Below are positions 34,243 through 44,346 of a DNA stretch of 64,000 bases, piece by piece. The stretch lies in the NCBI GenBank assembly GCA_023213395.1, contig CM041465.1, positions 107,391,741-107,455,740 on the forward strand, in the 5' to 3' direction. Position numbers and translations under genes: made by a program. Every line of letters begins with the position of its first letter. Position 1 is the first letter of the stretch. The stretch comes from Cycas panzhihuaensis (taxonomy: Eukaryota; Cycadophyta). Under the pieces are notes generated by a model, which worked only from the letters and a program-made list of their open reading frames with translations, ran no database searches and had not been told where the DNA came from.

Positions 34243-36808
34243 TGTTTCCTAGCTATTGGGAATGGACTCGAGACACATCGACACAGGTTTGTTCAGGTAT
34301 ATGTTCTTACTTTTCTTACCTATGTTAATTAAGGTAATTTAGAGTAGTTTGATTGATATATGCCTGCCTACATGCATTTGTTTATCTGCCTACTCATAAT
34401 GCATGTGCCTAACGGCACGCCTTCAGCCTATGACGACTCACAACATGGGCATTCCTCGTGAATCGACACCGTATATGGTGTCTGACCACTCATGATGTCT
34501 CCACAGTTTCCCAGGATTATTTTTGCCAGCTTGTTTGTTCTTGTTACAACATGCCGCTTATGTTGCAGTCCTTCCTAAGTCCGGTCTAACCCTTAGTTAG
34601 GGCTCTTTGCATCGTTTTGGGTACTTGCCCACTGCCTGGGCCTTCCTCCAATTGATGTAATTCATGTTTAGTCTTTGTTCTTACCTCAAAATTGGATTTC
34701 TTTCGGTTTTCTCTTTTTAGTTTCTAATGTCTGGTAAACTAAGTGGTACCGCAGAATTTGCAGCGGTACCATAGAGTTTGCTGCGGTACGACTGTTCGAA
34801 ATTTAAAAAAAAGAACCACGCGACAGTTTCCACATTTTTTCATGGAACTGCCACGTGGCTCCGTACGATTGGAGGCGCCCCAACGTCCCCAACGTTCACT
34901 TACTGTGAACAAGAGATAAAAGGATTTTTTTTATTCATTTGCATCATTCTTGAGCTCATTTTCCAAAACTTCTAAGGAAAAAACTCTCCACAAAAGACAA
35001 GAGAAGACACAGAAATCAAAGAAGTTCAGGTACATCAACTGAGGAGGAAGGACAAGGCTGCCACCAGTGGAGTTCACAGGGCCATTCTGCCTTACTACTC
35101 TCCACAACCGCCTCTCTTCCTCTTGCAACAAGACAAAGATTCAAGGGACTTCTTCAACCAAGAAGTTGCCCCAAAGACTCACTTTACATCTCCAACTTTA
35201 CAAAGAGTTTCTTCCATCTACTTTGCAGCAGGGAACACTCATGATCAGCCTTCATTTGACTTCCATTGCTGCTGTCCCTAGTGGTAGGAGGCATGCATGA
35301 CCTCTCTACACAAGGTACTCCCTAGCTTTACTTGCTTTTTTTGTATTTTCTTGTATTTCTTCTTCCTTTTACTTGTATTTCCTTTGCTTTTTTGCTTGCA
35401 AACCCCTTGGACATACTTGCATGTTTCTTATATTTATTGTCAAGCATTCCACCTCTTCTTTCCCTTTGCTTTTACTCCTTGAATGAAAGTAGCTACCATT
35501 GTCCATACCGCCTTAGTGCTACCTTGACAGAATCCATTTTCTGGTTGTTCTTTGGATTTCCTCATTTTCTCCAAGTCTTCTTCCATTCTTTCCTCGATCC
35601 TAGAGTAAGGGAGCATACACGAGGATTTGAGGGAGATAGGCGGGGTTCCATCCCCCATTGCCATCCTTCTCCCCAAGGGTTCCGTCCCTTGTCCTCTTCC
35701 CCTTACCATACACGCTGTCTTAAGGAACGGGTCGAAGGAGTTTAGGAGATTGTGTCAGGGTGTCCAGACCGGTTTGAGACAACTCGCATCCACCTTTGTT
35801 ACCACCTGGCATTCCTTTCCCGGGCCCCTTTGGAGACCTCTCGTGGGTGAGTTAGCCATCACGAGGCTATACTCAGTTCTACTTTGTGTGTTTGTGGCGT
35901 TTGGTAGTGTAGAAGTACCTCATATGCTCTCGTTTCCATTTTGCTATATTTTAACATATAACTTAGTTTGTTTTGCTAAGTTGATTTTAGTTTGCAGTAC
36001 ATATACATAGATCTCCTTGTATATTTTGTAGCCTCTCCCTCGAGAGGAAGGTGCCCTTTGTGTTCTCTTGCAGGATCGCATCAGTGGAGGTAGCGCGTGG
36101 AGCGAACCCATTGCCGGTTAGCTCACTCATGGTATTTTCTCTCCTTTAGTTTTGCGTTTCCTTTTCGTCCTTTCATTTCATTTGATTTTGCATGCTCACG
36201 GGGAGGTAAGTGAACCCCCTTATCACTGTCAATTGATGTCGCGTGCGTGGAGAAAGGAGAAGGAGGGAGCGAAAACAACGCGAGATCAACCGTACTTTGA
36301 CCTCAACCGCCGGATCCAGGTATTCTTCGCATTTCTTTCATATTTCCTTTTTACGCATCTTTTTATCTTTTTACGTTTATCGTAATAGATAAGCAAAGAT
36401 AAGGAAACATAAAGAAAAAGGGAAATAATCTTTTATTTTATATTTACTTTCTCGCACTATTTCTTTACTTCACATAGCATAAGAGTAGAAGGCCCGTTTA
36501 TGTTATACCCCTCAGCTGCACCTTGCTTCATATCGATTGCACGTTAGATTTGTTTCCCCCCTCGTTGCCTTCTCATTACCTTGGGAAGCCGCAACGCGCG
36601 AGGTTTCCCTTTCCTTCCCGGCCATCCGAAGGGTAGCAAGGCCTCGTTTTTGCCACACGGAAGCAACCAGGCACCTTGCAGCCCCCGAACCTGCGCTCCA
36701 GTGCACGGACGTCCTGCGAGGTGAGATCCTTGCTGCCTAGCCTAGTCAGTGTGGTGTTTTGTATCCCTTTGCTAGACGTAGGGTCACCGCCCCGCAGGGA
36801 GCGTTTCA
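34243..36808 (+). repeat. 5' LTR of Tat copy C
   Basis: From TGTTTCCTAGC to GCGTTTCA, colinear with 48221-50790. It holds GGTACCGC...GCGGTACC (34745-34770), the dyad GTTCAC-TTACT-GTGAAC at 34894-34910 and a TATA-like box. ORFs within it (for example 35332-35745) show no recognisable similarity. Confidence 0.93.
34894..34922 (+). promoter_or_regulatory. Putative LTR promoter: dyad plus TATA-like box (repeated at 48873-48902)
   Basis: GTTCAC-TTACT-GTGAAC is a perfect 6-bp dyad, followed three bases later by AGATAAAAGG. Both are unchanged in the 3' LTR. The spacing to a start site is unknown. Inferred promoter only. Confidence 0.4.
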
Positions 36809-36809
36809 T

Positions 36810-36827
36810 TGGTGACCATACTGGGGA
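36810..36827 (+). other. Primer binding site, Tat copy C
   Basis: TGGTGACCATACTGGGGA, one base after the 5' LTR. It is the cleanest of the Tat copies and similar in form to Tat/Ogre primer sites. Confidence 0.75.
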
Positions 36828-37081
36828 CTGCCAGTAAGGGAGCTAAATCCGCTTCCCCTTCTTGTTGGTGTTCTCGCCTCTAGGTAGGTTCGCATTCCGT
36901 GTTTTCAGTTGGGCAGCCCCCAATGTGTTTGCATTACTTTCCTTCCTTTCCTTTTCGCTTCTTCTAATGACGCTCGCAAAGGCGTTGCATGCGACGTTTC
37001 TCGCATCGCTTGCGAGGCTTGCCGCCATTGTTAGAAGACCAATCGTCTCGTTCCCCTCTGTCATCGAACCCCGATTCGACA

Positions 37082-39250
37082 ATGGAAGGTTACCCGTCCA
37101 ATTGGGCCTACCATCCCATGACTTTAGGAACTCAGGAGTTCCCTTCATCTGTTCCGGAATCCGCCCATGAGGGTGATGATTCCATCTACCACCCAGATGA
37201 CCATTTCCACCCGGATGACTTTCAGCCTTCCGCTCAAGCAGCGGAAGATTCAGACCCTCACGAGACTCGCCACCCCACTGGTGAGCCTTACGAGGGATGC
37301 CCCGAAGGATCCCCTACTTTCGAAGTCCCTTCGACCTCGTATGGCTATGAGGATACCCCTCCCACCGACACGGTCGAGGTGCTTGGTGAGTACTTTCGAC
37401 CAGTTCGCCGCCAACCGCCTCCTAGATGGTTTGAAGAAATGCTGCGCAACGTGGCGTCTTCTTCGTCCATGCCTACGTCATCTACAACGATCGATGCTTC
37501 TACCCGCGCACACACGTCCTATGCCGTGTCTACCCCAGCTCCCAAGGCAAGTGTTGCGCCGCTTATTTCCAGCCATGGTCCTACATCCTCAGGACCCGTT
37601 CGTGGTGTGTCCTTCCCTCAACTCGGGGTTAGCATGCCATGACCAAGCCAAACGCACGCGCCACCTCTGAATGTGGCACATGCGTTCCCTAGTAGGCCTC
37701 GAGGCCCTACCAGTGCCATCGCCGTTAGCCATGTAGGACCCACTCCTACATGTTTCCAAAACCCAATTGGTGGTCCTTCTCTTTACGTGCCCCTAGGTTA
37801 CACGTCTCAACCTTGGGGGCAAGGCAAGGGAAGCCATTTCCCTGTCTATGGGGTGGACCCGTTGCACCCATATGGGGTCGCGCCACCTACGGGTGGCCCA
37901 TCTAGGCAAAACCCGATCCCCCATCCCCCGTTTCCATCGTCCAGTGCGACTCTCATTGCCGCGTCATCGCAAGGGAGCGAATCTTCTTTTCAGAGCCTTT
38001 ACCCGCAGCCCCCTTTCCAACAAGAGGCCTTTTCCCAAGGAGGGGTGGGTCTACTGCCCCCATCCATCCCTTTACCGGTTATCGATCCATTAGCCCAAGC
38101 AAGGACACGTCCTTTCGTGGACTATAGGTTGACGCCATTGTCTGTTGAGGTGCTAAGGACTAACCTGCCGCCTCACCCTCCTGAAGTTCCTAAATTCGAC
38201 GGGACTTCATCGCAAGACCTAACCGAGCATGTACGTAGCTTCTCTATGGCGTGCATCGATTATTGGGCTTACGACCATATCCTTATGAAGTTATTCCCAT
38301 GGTCCTTGCAAGGCGATGCCCTCAAATGGTTTTACCGCCTCCTTGGCCATTCGATCTCCTCATTCCAGCAACTAGTGGACGAGTTCGTCAACTATTTTGA
38401 CGTAGCCCGCCCATTCGAAAGCGGAATGAAGGCGTTTCTGTCGCTTAAACAAGGTCACGATGAGATGAATCGTGACTTTGTGCGACGCTTTCACGATCTT
38501 CTTAACTCCACCAAGGCCACGTTGCCTGAGGAGTTGAAGAGGGATCTCTTTGTCAATGCACTTCGCCCCGAAGTGCATGTAGAAGTCCTCAAGATGGGGG
38601 TGACCACATGTGACTCTGCCATCACGAGGTGTTTAGCTTTGGAGGCCATTGAGATCCAAGCGGGACTCAAGAAACCTCCTAGGCCCTCGCAACGTTGCGA
38701 GGTGCCTCCTCCAGCGAAGGAGACCAAACCTTCGCAGCCCGCTAGGTCCACCTCTCATTCGACTGAGAGGACCCTAGATCCCCTTACCTCCGCCATTCAC
38801 TCATTTGAGCGCACGATGAAGGAGTTAAAACTCCAACCTCCTTCATCGCCAACCTCCCATAAACCTGTCCAACAGACTTCTCGTGCGATGCCCCCCAAAG
38901 GAGGTAACACCCAGTCTTCTCAAGCAAGGAGGACCGATCCTCCCCTTGAGAAGAGGTGGTGCTCCATCCACAGAGAATGTTTCCATGACGATTCGCGTTG
39001 CCGGGCACAGCACCCATGCGATGCCCTACCGCGCGACTCGTCCCCTAGGCGGACATCGAGGCCTAACCTCGATCAGCCCATTCATAGAGACCCGTTCCCC
39101 AAACATGGGAAATGGGGTCGCGATGTCCAGCAAAGGAGCAGCCGGAATCGGGATAGGTCTCCTGATCCCCGCCCTTTGCGTGGTAGAGGGAAGGGTGTGC
39201 AGAGGTCGCCTTCCCCTTCGTGATCCCTTGACCACCGCGCTCCATCACCT
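37082..39250 (+). pseudogene. Tat copy C gag (two in-frame stops)
   Basis: Starts MEGYPSNWAYH at 37082; an upstream in-frame ATG at 36989 is not conserved in copy A. Residues 1-370 are Pro/Ser-rich. The Retrotrans_gag capsid core spans about residues 380-530 (MKLFPWSLQGDALKWFY at residue 402, then ELKRDLFVNALRPEVHVEV). A knuckle-like WCSIHRECFHDDSRC starts at residue 626, of the CxxH...HxxxxC form seen in Tat gag. TGA at 37640-37642 and 39221-39223 break it, but the frame is not shifted and continues into protease, so gag-pro was one long ORF. Confidence 0.9.
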
Positions 39251-40189
39251 TCGCGGTCCCGTAACAAGGGAAAGAAGGTGATCCAAATGCTGGAGACCAC
39301 TCCTCTTTACACGCTAACCCAGTCTCAAGCCGCGAAGGAGGCAACAGGTGCCTCCGCGTCTACCTCACAGCTTGATCCTCCTACGGAAGCCACTCCTCCG
39401 GAGATTCCTGCACTTCCCAAGACTATTCCCGTATGCCTCGGGCGATTCGACTTTAGGAGAGCCCTTACCCAACCCACAGGGAGGGGTAAGCCTTTCTCCG
39501 TAGTCGAAGAGCTTCTTACTGTGGCTGCCGGGATGTCCATCATGGATGTCTTGAGAAGTTGCCCGGAGCAACGAGCGCTCCTCCTGGAAGCTTTTGGATC
39601 GAATGACGCGTCCGTTCATGCCTTGGGTACAGCCCCAAGCAGTGAACCCATTATCTCCTTCGATCCCAAAGATCTTCCCGCATCCAGTGGAAGGGAGCGC
39701 CAATGGAACTTCCCTTTCACCATTACCATAGATACTCCCGATTGCACGTTACGGAGAATCGTCGTGGATAACGGTTGCTCCATCAACGCCATGCCCTTGC
39801 GCGTTATGCAAGAGCTTGGCGTTTCCGCCTTGGAACTTGTTCCATGGCGTTGTCAGGGTTATGACGGTACCGAGAAGACTCCCTTAGGATTTGTCTCGAT
39901 ACCCCTTACCCTTGAGGATAAGACTGTCGTTACCGACATTGTCGTCCTCGATGTCGATGTTGATTACAACCTGCTTCTGGGTCAACCATGGCTTGACCAA
40001 ATGGGAGCCGTGTGTTCCACCCGTTGGAGGCAACTTAAATTTGTCCATAATGGACAAATGAAAGTTGTTCTCTGCGAGCGATCGCTCGCCAAACCAAACC
40101 GCCTAGGCCTCCGCCGGTGCAAGCCATGGCCATACGAAGGGAAACAAACGCCCTTGACCATGCCTCGCTTGCTCCATTGGAATCCCTGA
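39251..40189 (+). pseudogene. Tat copy C aspartic protease region
   Basis: Same frame as gag. The active site is VVDNGCSINAMP, Asp codon 39767-39769, where copy A has Ser instead of Cys. The second block is YNLLLGQPWLDQM near 39970-40000. The long segment before the protease (39278-39700) includes PxxxPVCLGRFDFRRALTQPT and is conserved in A. The frame ends at TGA 40187-40189 after a shift, and the downstream linker continues in another frame. Confidence 0.85.
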
Positions 40190-40199
40190 TTCCTCTTAC

Positions 40200-40980
40200 C
40201 GAGAAGAAAGTCCCGTGTCTTCTTCCCCTAGCTTGACGCGTTTTGCTCCTATTGGTGTCGGGAGCTATGGGTATGTTGCCGTGTTTGATGATGACGGATC
40301 CCATAGTGAGGACGAGGACCGTCCTCACCCAGTCTCGTTCCTACGCACTAGTGTGGGGCGTCTTCCTAGCCCTAGGCTCCCTTCTAGGACCTCTTTTGTT
40401 GTAGAGCCGGGCCACTTTCACATGTCACATGACATTGCGCATGCTGATCATTACGTTCCTAGCTCTTCCACCTCATCGCCTCCCGTAGGTGACGATGTTG
40501 AGAGTTCCCCTCTTGCTTTTTACGAGGGACCTCTCCTTGACTCTCCTTCGGAGTCCCTTGCGGATGACGGGCAGTCTTCAGGCCGTACCGGTCCTATCGC
40601 TCTCGCGCCATCCCTCGCCTCGCCCATTCGAAGTCAGGTCATCAATGGGGTGGACTACTTCGAAGACAACGAGGCTTTCTGAACACTTACCGGGTCCATG
40701 CCGAGTTTGCCACCCGGTCACCACAAACTGGGCCATCAGAAGGTCTTAGCGATGGGGTCCACATTAGCCGACCCCATCCCTTCTCCCGTTTCCTCCCTTC
40801 TGGTTGATCTCGCCCCCCTCCATTTCAAGGAGGGGAGTGCCATGTGCATGGGGGCAACCCAGGATATAGTCCTTGCCCTGCAGGGGTCATCAAGGTAGGG
40901 CCGAGTGTACCGACGAGGTGAGGGAATACACCCTCTGATGCAGGAATGCCGATGTGTTCACGTGGGAATACTCGGACATG
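40200..40980 (+). pseudogene. Tat copy C protease-RT linker (frameshifted)
   Basis: Acidic, Ser/Pro-rich linker, matched in A at 5150-5950. It is read in frame 0 instead of frame 2, so a small indel lies between about 40080 and 40215 and a second near 40890-40980. TGA at 40680 interrupts the frame. No enzymatic motif. Confidence 0.65.
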
Positions 40981-42310
40981 AAGGGCATTGACCCCTTCAT
41001 CATCACGCACAACCTTACGACCTTTCCTGACGCCGCCCGTGCGTCGGCGGTTCCTTCACCCAAAGCTTTCAGCTGCCATTAAGATGGAAGTTGAGAAGCT
41101 TCTGGGAGTGGGACTTATTTCCTCTATCGATTACCCCAAGTGGGTATCTAATATCGTTCCCATTGCTAAAAAGAACGGGACCATTCGTATTTGTGTCAAT
41201 TTTCGTGACATAAATAATGCTTGTCCTAAGGACAACTTTCCTCTCCCTTTCATCGATCAAATAATCGATCGTACAGCCGGATTCGAAGTTATGTCCCTGA
41301 TGGATGGCTTCTCCGGCTATAACCAGATCCAGATTTCTCCCGAAGACCGTCATAAGACGGCCTTCATGACGCCATGGGGTACCTTTACCTACAAGGCAAT
41401 GCCCTTTGGTCTCAAAAATGTAGGGGCTACCTATCAGAGAGCCATGCATTTTATCTTCCACAACCTCATCAACAACACGATGGAGGTCTTCATGGATGAC
41501 ATGATGGGCCTTTCCCGTTCCAGAGCCCATCATCTTCCCGACTTGCGTGCCATCTTCGCAAGATGCCGCAAGTATCATGTTAGTTTAAACCCACTGAAAT
41601 GCGTGTTTGCCGTTACTTTGGGCAAACTCCTTGGTTTCCTCGTGTCTCAACGAGGAATCCAAATTGATCCGGAAAAAGTCAAGGCGATCCTTGACATGCC
41701 ACCGCCTAAGACCCAGTGACAAATTAAGTCGTTCCTAGGCAGGCTTGGTTTCTTGAGGCGATTTTTGGCAGATTTTGCCATAAACGCCAAGCCTCTTACA
41801 AACCTATTGAAGAAAGGAGCCCTTTTTGTCTGGTCGGATAAGACCCAAAAGGCCTTCAGAGGGGCTCGAGGAAGCTCTCGTTCCGCCCCTACGTTGGCAC
41901 CTCCTCGCCGATAGGCCCTTCATCCTATACACCTAAGAATCGACGAATCCCTGGGCGCAATGCTCGCACAGGAGGACGATTCAGGAACCGAGAGGGCCAT
42001 TTATTTCATTAGCCGCACTCTCATTGCTGTTGAATTGAACTATCCCCCCGCCGAAAAGGAATGCCTCTCCTTGGTCCATGCGACCAAGACATTTCGGCAT
42101 TACCTACTCGGCAATACAACCAAGGTGATCGTACAATTCGATCCCTTGCATTACTTACTTACCCGTTCGGATTTGACAGGTAGGACGGGACGTTGGGTCG
42201 TCCTGCTTCAAGAGTTCGACTTGCAGGTCGTCAACAGGAAGTCGAAGAAGGGGATGATAGTAGCGGAACAGTTAGCCGATGCTGCCATTCCCAAGGCAAG
42301 CGGCGTCCCT
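40981..42310 (+). pseudogene. Tat copy C reverse transcriptase-RNase H (broken)
   Basis: The RT reads MEVEKLLGVGLISSIDYPKW, then CVNFRDINNACPKDNFPLPF, SLMDGFSGYNQIQISPEDRH and MPFGLKNVGATYQRAM, with the catalytic VFMDDMM (Asp codons 41495-41500). The frame stops at TGA 41717-41719, where copy A has CGA (Arg), a simple C-to-T change. After that QIKSFLGRLGFL continues; a small indel zone lies near 41870-41940. RNase H follows with DESLGAMLAQEDDS, ELNYPPAEKECLSLVHATK and KKGMIVAEQLAD. Confidence 0.9.
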
Positions 42311-43627
42311 GTTGATGACTCCTTCCCGGACGAGTCCATTATGACCATCCAGGATGTTCTTCCTCACCCACTCGCCGATAGCGAGTGGTATGGTGACATT
42401 GTGCGATATTTGACTCAACAAGAATATCGCCCCGAAGCTAGCAACAAAGTTAGGTCGCATATCCGCGCTACTGCTAGGCAACACCTCCTCATGGACGGGG
42501 TGTTGTACAAGAGATCTTTCGATGGGATCTTGCTTGTCGCTTGGCCGACGAAGTGGACCAAATACTCCACGAGTGCCACCATGGCATTTGTGGGGGCCAC
42601 TTTGGGGGCCAATCCATGGCCCAAAGGATCCTCCGCATGGGCTATTACTGGCCGTCCTTGTTCAAGGACGCCCACGCTTGTGCCCTTAGATGCTGGCATT
42701 GTCAGGAGCACGCCAACGTCTCTCACATACCTTCCGAGGCGTTGCACCCTATCGTGTCTCCGTGGCCCTTTTCCCAATGGGGTTTGGACCTCATTGGGGC
42801 TATATCACACCCATCTTCTGCGCAACATAAATATATCCTAACCGCTACTGAATACTTCACTAAACGGACAAAGGCGATCCCCCTGTCCACTACCCCTGGC
42901 AAGACGATAGCCACTTTCGTCTACCAGCATATTATCTATCATTTCAGAATTCCAGACGTCCTAATTACGGATAATGGAACTCCCTTCTGTAATAAGGAAA
43001 TGGATGAATTGTGTGAGAAATTTAAAATCTCGCATAAGACGTCGTCCCCTTATTACCCCCAAGCCAACGGGCAAATTGAATCTTTCAACAAAACGCTCAT
43101 TGGCATCTTGAAGAAAACTGTTGCTCAGTCTCAAAGAGACTGGCATATCCAGCTCCCTTCCACTCTATGGGCTTATCGCACCTCTGTCCGGACGGCTACC
43201 GGAATGACCCCATTCTCATTAGTCTACGGGACCAAAGCGATACTTCCGTTCGAAGTGGAGGTCCCTTCTCTTTAGGTTTCCCTTCAAGGCCTCATCGATG
43301 AGGAGTCTACTCGCCAGGCTCGTCTCCTAGACCTCGAAGCCCTGGATGAGAAGCACTTAGCAGCTTACCAAGCGAACCTCACTTCGAAAGCCCGGTTGCA
43401 GAAGACGCACGATAAGCACCTTCGTGCACATGCGTTTTGTGTCACGGGACCATGTCCTCAAATTGGAATATCTTTACGATCGCTTGGCCAAATTCGGGCC
43501 CAAGTGGGTAGGCCCCTTCGTCATTCTCGAAAGCCTCGATAACGATGCATACAGAATCGCCACCTTGGACGGCTTGGAATTTAAGAAAGCAGTCAACGGG
43601 AAATTCCTCAAGAAGTTCTACACGTGA
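42311..43627 (+). pseudogene. Tat copy C integrase (broken)
   Basis: Zinc-binding block HECHHGICGGHFGG...CWHC at about 42568-42705. DDE core: Asp 42787-42789 (WGLDLIGA), Asp 42970-42972 (ITDNGTPF), Glu 43078-43080 (NGQIESFNK), with D-x35-E spacing. The C-terminal block ends KKFYT-TGA at 43627. A frameshift near 42530, a TAG at 43273 and a shift near 43430 break it. The active-site residues themselves are all intact. Confidence 0.91.
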
Positions 43628-44340
43628 TCTCTTCGCCCTGCTCCGAAACGAGCCTAAACTACCACCTTGAATTGTCCCCATTCCTCCCTGTCGCGGGTTG
43701 AATGGCAATTTAAGGTGGACTCTCGTTCCTTCTTCCGGTTCCTCCTGCGGAACCCGCATTCCCGTGCACTCTTGGGAACCTTTGTCCTCCTATTTGGGCA
43801 TCCCCCAACTAGGACAACGCTATGGAGTATCGTTACTCCCCTTTCATGCTTGTCGTTTCCTTCGCATATTCCGCTATGCTCCCCTGTGGATGTGCATGTC
43901 ACCCTATCTTCTAACCTCACACCTCTCGATCACCTCTGCTCATGGTGGATGTGTGTGCTCCTGTTAGACATATGGCCATACATAGAAGGAAACACCTGCA
44001 TATTTACAGAACTTTACAACAAAATTTACACATTTATACATTCACATATTTACATATCAACATACAAACATTTGCAGCATATCATACAAAAATATTCATT
44101 TACAAAAGTAAACCATACATGCTATCTCTATCATATATGATACGCACCATTTCATGTCAAAATGGGGTTCCAATTATCCCATGTGTATATATATATCGAA
44201 AATGTCATAGTACATCGTGTATGTGGGAAGCCGGGATCCTTGTAGGGGGAGTACAATCATGTGAGTCTACATATGACCCCCTGGAGGCCCGCACTTTCCC
44301 GTTAAAATCATACATATGTTTCTCCTAATCTACTACACTG
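43628..44340 (+). other. Non-coding spacer, Tat copy C
   Basis: Tail-to-tail spacer between pol and the antisense gene, colinear with 8617-9280. It contains an AT-rich patch (43990-44210) that could hold polyadenylation signals for either strand; no single site can be chosen from the sequence. Confidence 0.5.
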
Positions 44341-44346
44341 TCACGA

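Noticed and set aside
35332-35745. 137-codon ORF in the 5' LTR of copy C
   Set aside because: The matching 3' LTR ORF is shortened by small indels and the translation is low-complexity.
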